In this document: positions 63,248 to 64,000 of the stretch, one piece after another
Position numbering within the stretch: the first letter of the stretch is position 1
Layout: each line of letters opens with the position of its first letter
Origin: Saccharothrix sp. NRRL B-16314
GTDB taxonomy: Bacteria; Actinomycetota; Actinomycetes; Mycobacteriales; Pseudonocardiaceae
Assembly: GCF_000716595.1 (NCBI RefSeq)
Contig: NZ_JNXC01000018.1
Span: 1 to 64,000, forward strand
Length of the DNA: 64,000 bases
Direction of reading: 5' to 3'
Notes under the pieces: generated by a model
Told to the model about the DNA's origin: nothing
Database searches by the model: none
What the model saw: only the letters and a program-made list of their open reading frames with translations
Translations under genes and position numbers: made by a program

Positions 63248-64000
63248 ATGACAACGTACGAAGACCTGACGCCTTACGCCTACTGGCGCTTCGAACCGGA
63301 GGAGACGGAGCCGACGCTCGACGTCGGCCGGCTGGGCCGGGAGTCGCGGTTCGAGGTGGGTGAACCGGAACCCGGCCTGGCCGACGCCCTGCCGGCGTTG
63401 GCCAGGTTCCACCGGGTCCACGTCACCCGGGGTTGGCACGGGTGCGAGCTGTGCGGACCGGGCGCCGAGTACCCGGTCAGCGAACCGTCCGCGGCCGGCG
63501 AGGTCACGCTGGGCAGCGCGGAGATCCACGTGCCGGGTGTGGACGGGATCGTTTACGCGGCGCCGAACCTGGTGTTCCACTACGTCGTGCGGCACCACTA
63601 CCGGCCGCCGGCCGCGTTCGTCCGGGCGGTGCCGGCGGAAGCCGAAGCGCGCGCCCGCGCGTGGGAGGAGACCAAACGGTCCCTGCCCGTCGGCACGCCC
63701 ATGCACGGCCGGATCGTCGGCTACTCCGGGCGGGGGCTGTCGTTCGAGCCGGAGGGATCGCCCGACCTGAAGGCCACCGTCCCGTTCGAGCTGTACGGTC
63801 CGGGCCGGGACGACGTCGAGTACCACGTGCCGGTCGACGCGGTGGTCGTCGGGCACTCCGACCAGGAGCGGCAGATCATCCTCCAGGTCGTGGACCAGCC
63901 GCGCCGGACGCCCGGAGAAGACGTTCCGACAAGGTCCGGAGGTGCTGCTTCAGCTCCTCCGGGCCCTCCACCTCGAAGTCGACGCCGATCATCGCGATCC
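63248..64000 (+). CDS. Hypothetical protein, DUF7919-like N-terminus (runs off the window)
   Basis: At least 251 residues from ATG at 63248 (MTTYEDLTPYAYWRFEPEE), with no stop before the window end. The N-terminal part resembles a small actinobacterial family I believe is called DUF7919: TRGWHGCELCGPG (possible metal-binding Cys pair), LGSAEIHVPGVDGIVYAAPN and FHYVVRHHYRPPAAFV. A second region after residue 138 (RIVGYSGRGLSFEPEG) is unassigned. After about residue 218 the sequence is Pro/Arg/Ser-rich and antisense to a WYL-like gene end, so the true C-terminus may lie near there. Function unknown. Confidence 0.6.
   Translation, partial: MTTYEDLTPYAYWRFEPEETEPTLDVGRLGRESRFEVGEPEPGLADALPALARFHRVHVTRGWHGCELCGPGAEYPVSEPSAAGEVTLGSAEIHVPGVDGIVYAAPNLVFHYVVRHHYRPPAAFVRAVPAEAEARARAWEETKRSLPVGTPMHGRIVGYSGRGLSFEPEGSPDLKATVPFELYGPGRDDVEYHVPVDAVVVGHSDQERQIILQVVDQPRRTPGEDVPTRSGGAASAPPGPPPRSRRRSSRS
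63876..64000 (-). CDS. C-terminal end of a probable WYL-domain regulator (cut by window edge)
   Basis: On the minus strand the last ~40 residues of a frame end at a TGA at 63878-63876. They read IAMIGVDFEVEGPEELKQHL followed by RTLSERLLRAS, which resembles the C-terminal WCX extension of WYL transcriptional regulators (FEVEGPxEL pattern). The N-terminal helix-turn-helix and WYL domain would lie beyond the window. It overlaps the convergent hypothetical gene by at least 125 bases if that frame is real to the edge. Confidence 0.55.
   Translation of the reverse strand, partial: IAMIGVDFEVEGPEELKQHLRTLSERLLRASGAAGPRPGG

Overview
The window is a very GC-rich actinobacterial chromosome segment (many GTG and a few TTG starts, short GTGA/ATGA stop-start overlaps almost everywhere). 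BldD with its c-di-GMP signature, the actinobacterial integration host factor mihF, a helicase-dead type of PriA, WXG100-like secreted hydrolases and a DasR-type GlcNAc PTS locus fit a mycelial actinomycete. My best guess is the Pseudonocardiales (Saccharothrix/Actinosynnema/Lentzea-like); that rank is inference. No rRNA, tRNA, CRISPR array or insertion sequence was seen.

The backbone is two conserved actinobacterial housekeeping blocks joined end to end. Block 1 (about 3.2-31.3 kb) is rarA, DUF948, DUF6167-like, alaS, ruvX, mltG, aroE, prepilin peptidase, aroC, aroK, aroB, pepP, efp, nusB. Block 2 (about 31.4-61.7 kb) is bldD, pyrR-pyrB-pyrC-(PH-like)-carA-carB-pyrF, mihF-gmk-rpoZ-coaBC, metK, priA, def, fmt, rsmB, rpe, ribD-ribE-ribBA-ribH and a PH-domain gene. 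Together they cover chorismate, pyrimidine, CoA, SAM and riboflavin synthesis and translation functions.

Accessory genes are slotted between these blocks. At 0-3.1 kb, minus-strand genes encode two cell-wall hydrolases each joined to a WXG100-like helical domain, two YbaB/EbfC-like proteins and a DUF222/HNH fragment. At 5.3-12.0 kb a five-gene NRPS-independent siderophore operon (decarboxylase, IucA-like, acyltransferase, N-hydroxylase, IucC-like) lies behind an iron box that overlaps its promoter; it sits between rarA and DUF948-alaS. At 18.4-21.6 kb a GlcNAc-type PTS (HPr, EIIC, GntR regulator; divergent EIIB and EIIA) surrounds a dre-like operator. Smaller insertions are an AlkZ-like gene, a VOC protein, a beta-propeller lipoprotein and a B-4DMT protein around aroB; a shrunken phospholipase C relative after metK; gamma-glutamyltransferase before def; and a LuxR-family LAL regulator with an EntA-like dehydrogenase lacking its catalytic residues before rpe. 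The right end holds a secreted M28 peptidase and two edge-cut genes.

The most unusual signals are: (i) the siderophore operon, in rhizobactin-like order but without the diaminobutyrate aminotransferase, so its diamine is uncertain; (ii) two proteins (phospholipase C-like and EntA-like) that appear to have lost catalytic parts through in-frame deletions; (iii) a repeat family of about 22-bp units centred on a CGTTCGGAACG palindrome, nearly identical at two gene ends 43 kb apart, plus other short tandem repeats in intergenic 3' regions; (iv) a match to the PyrR RNA-loop consensus directly upstream of the pyrR ribosome binding site.
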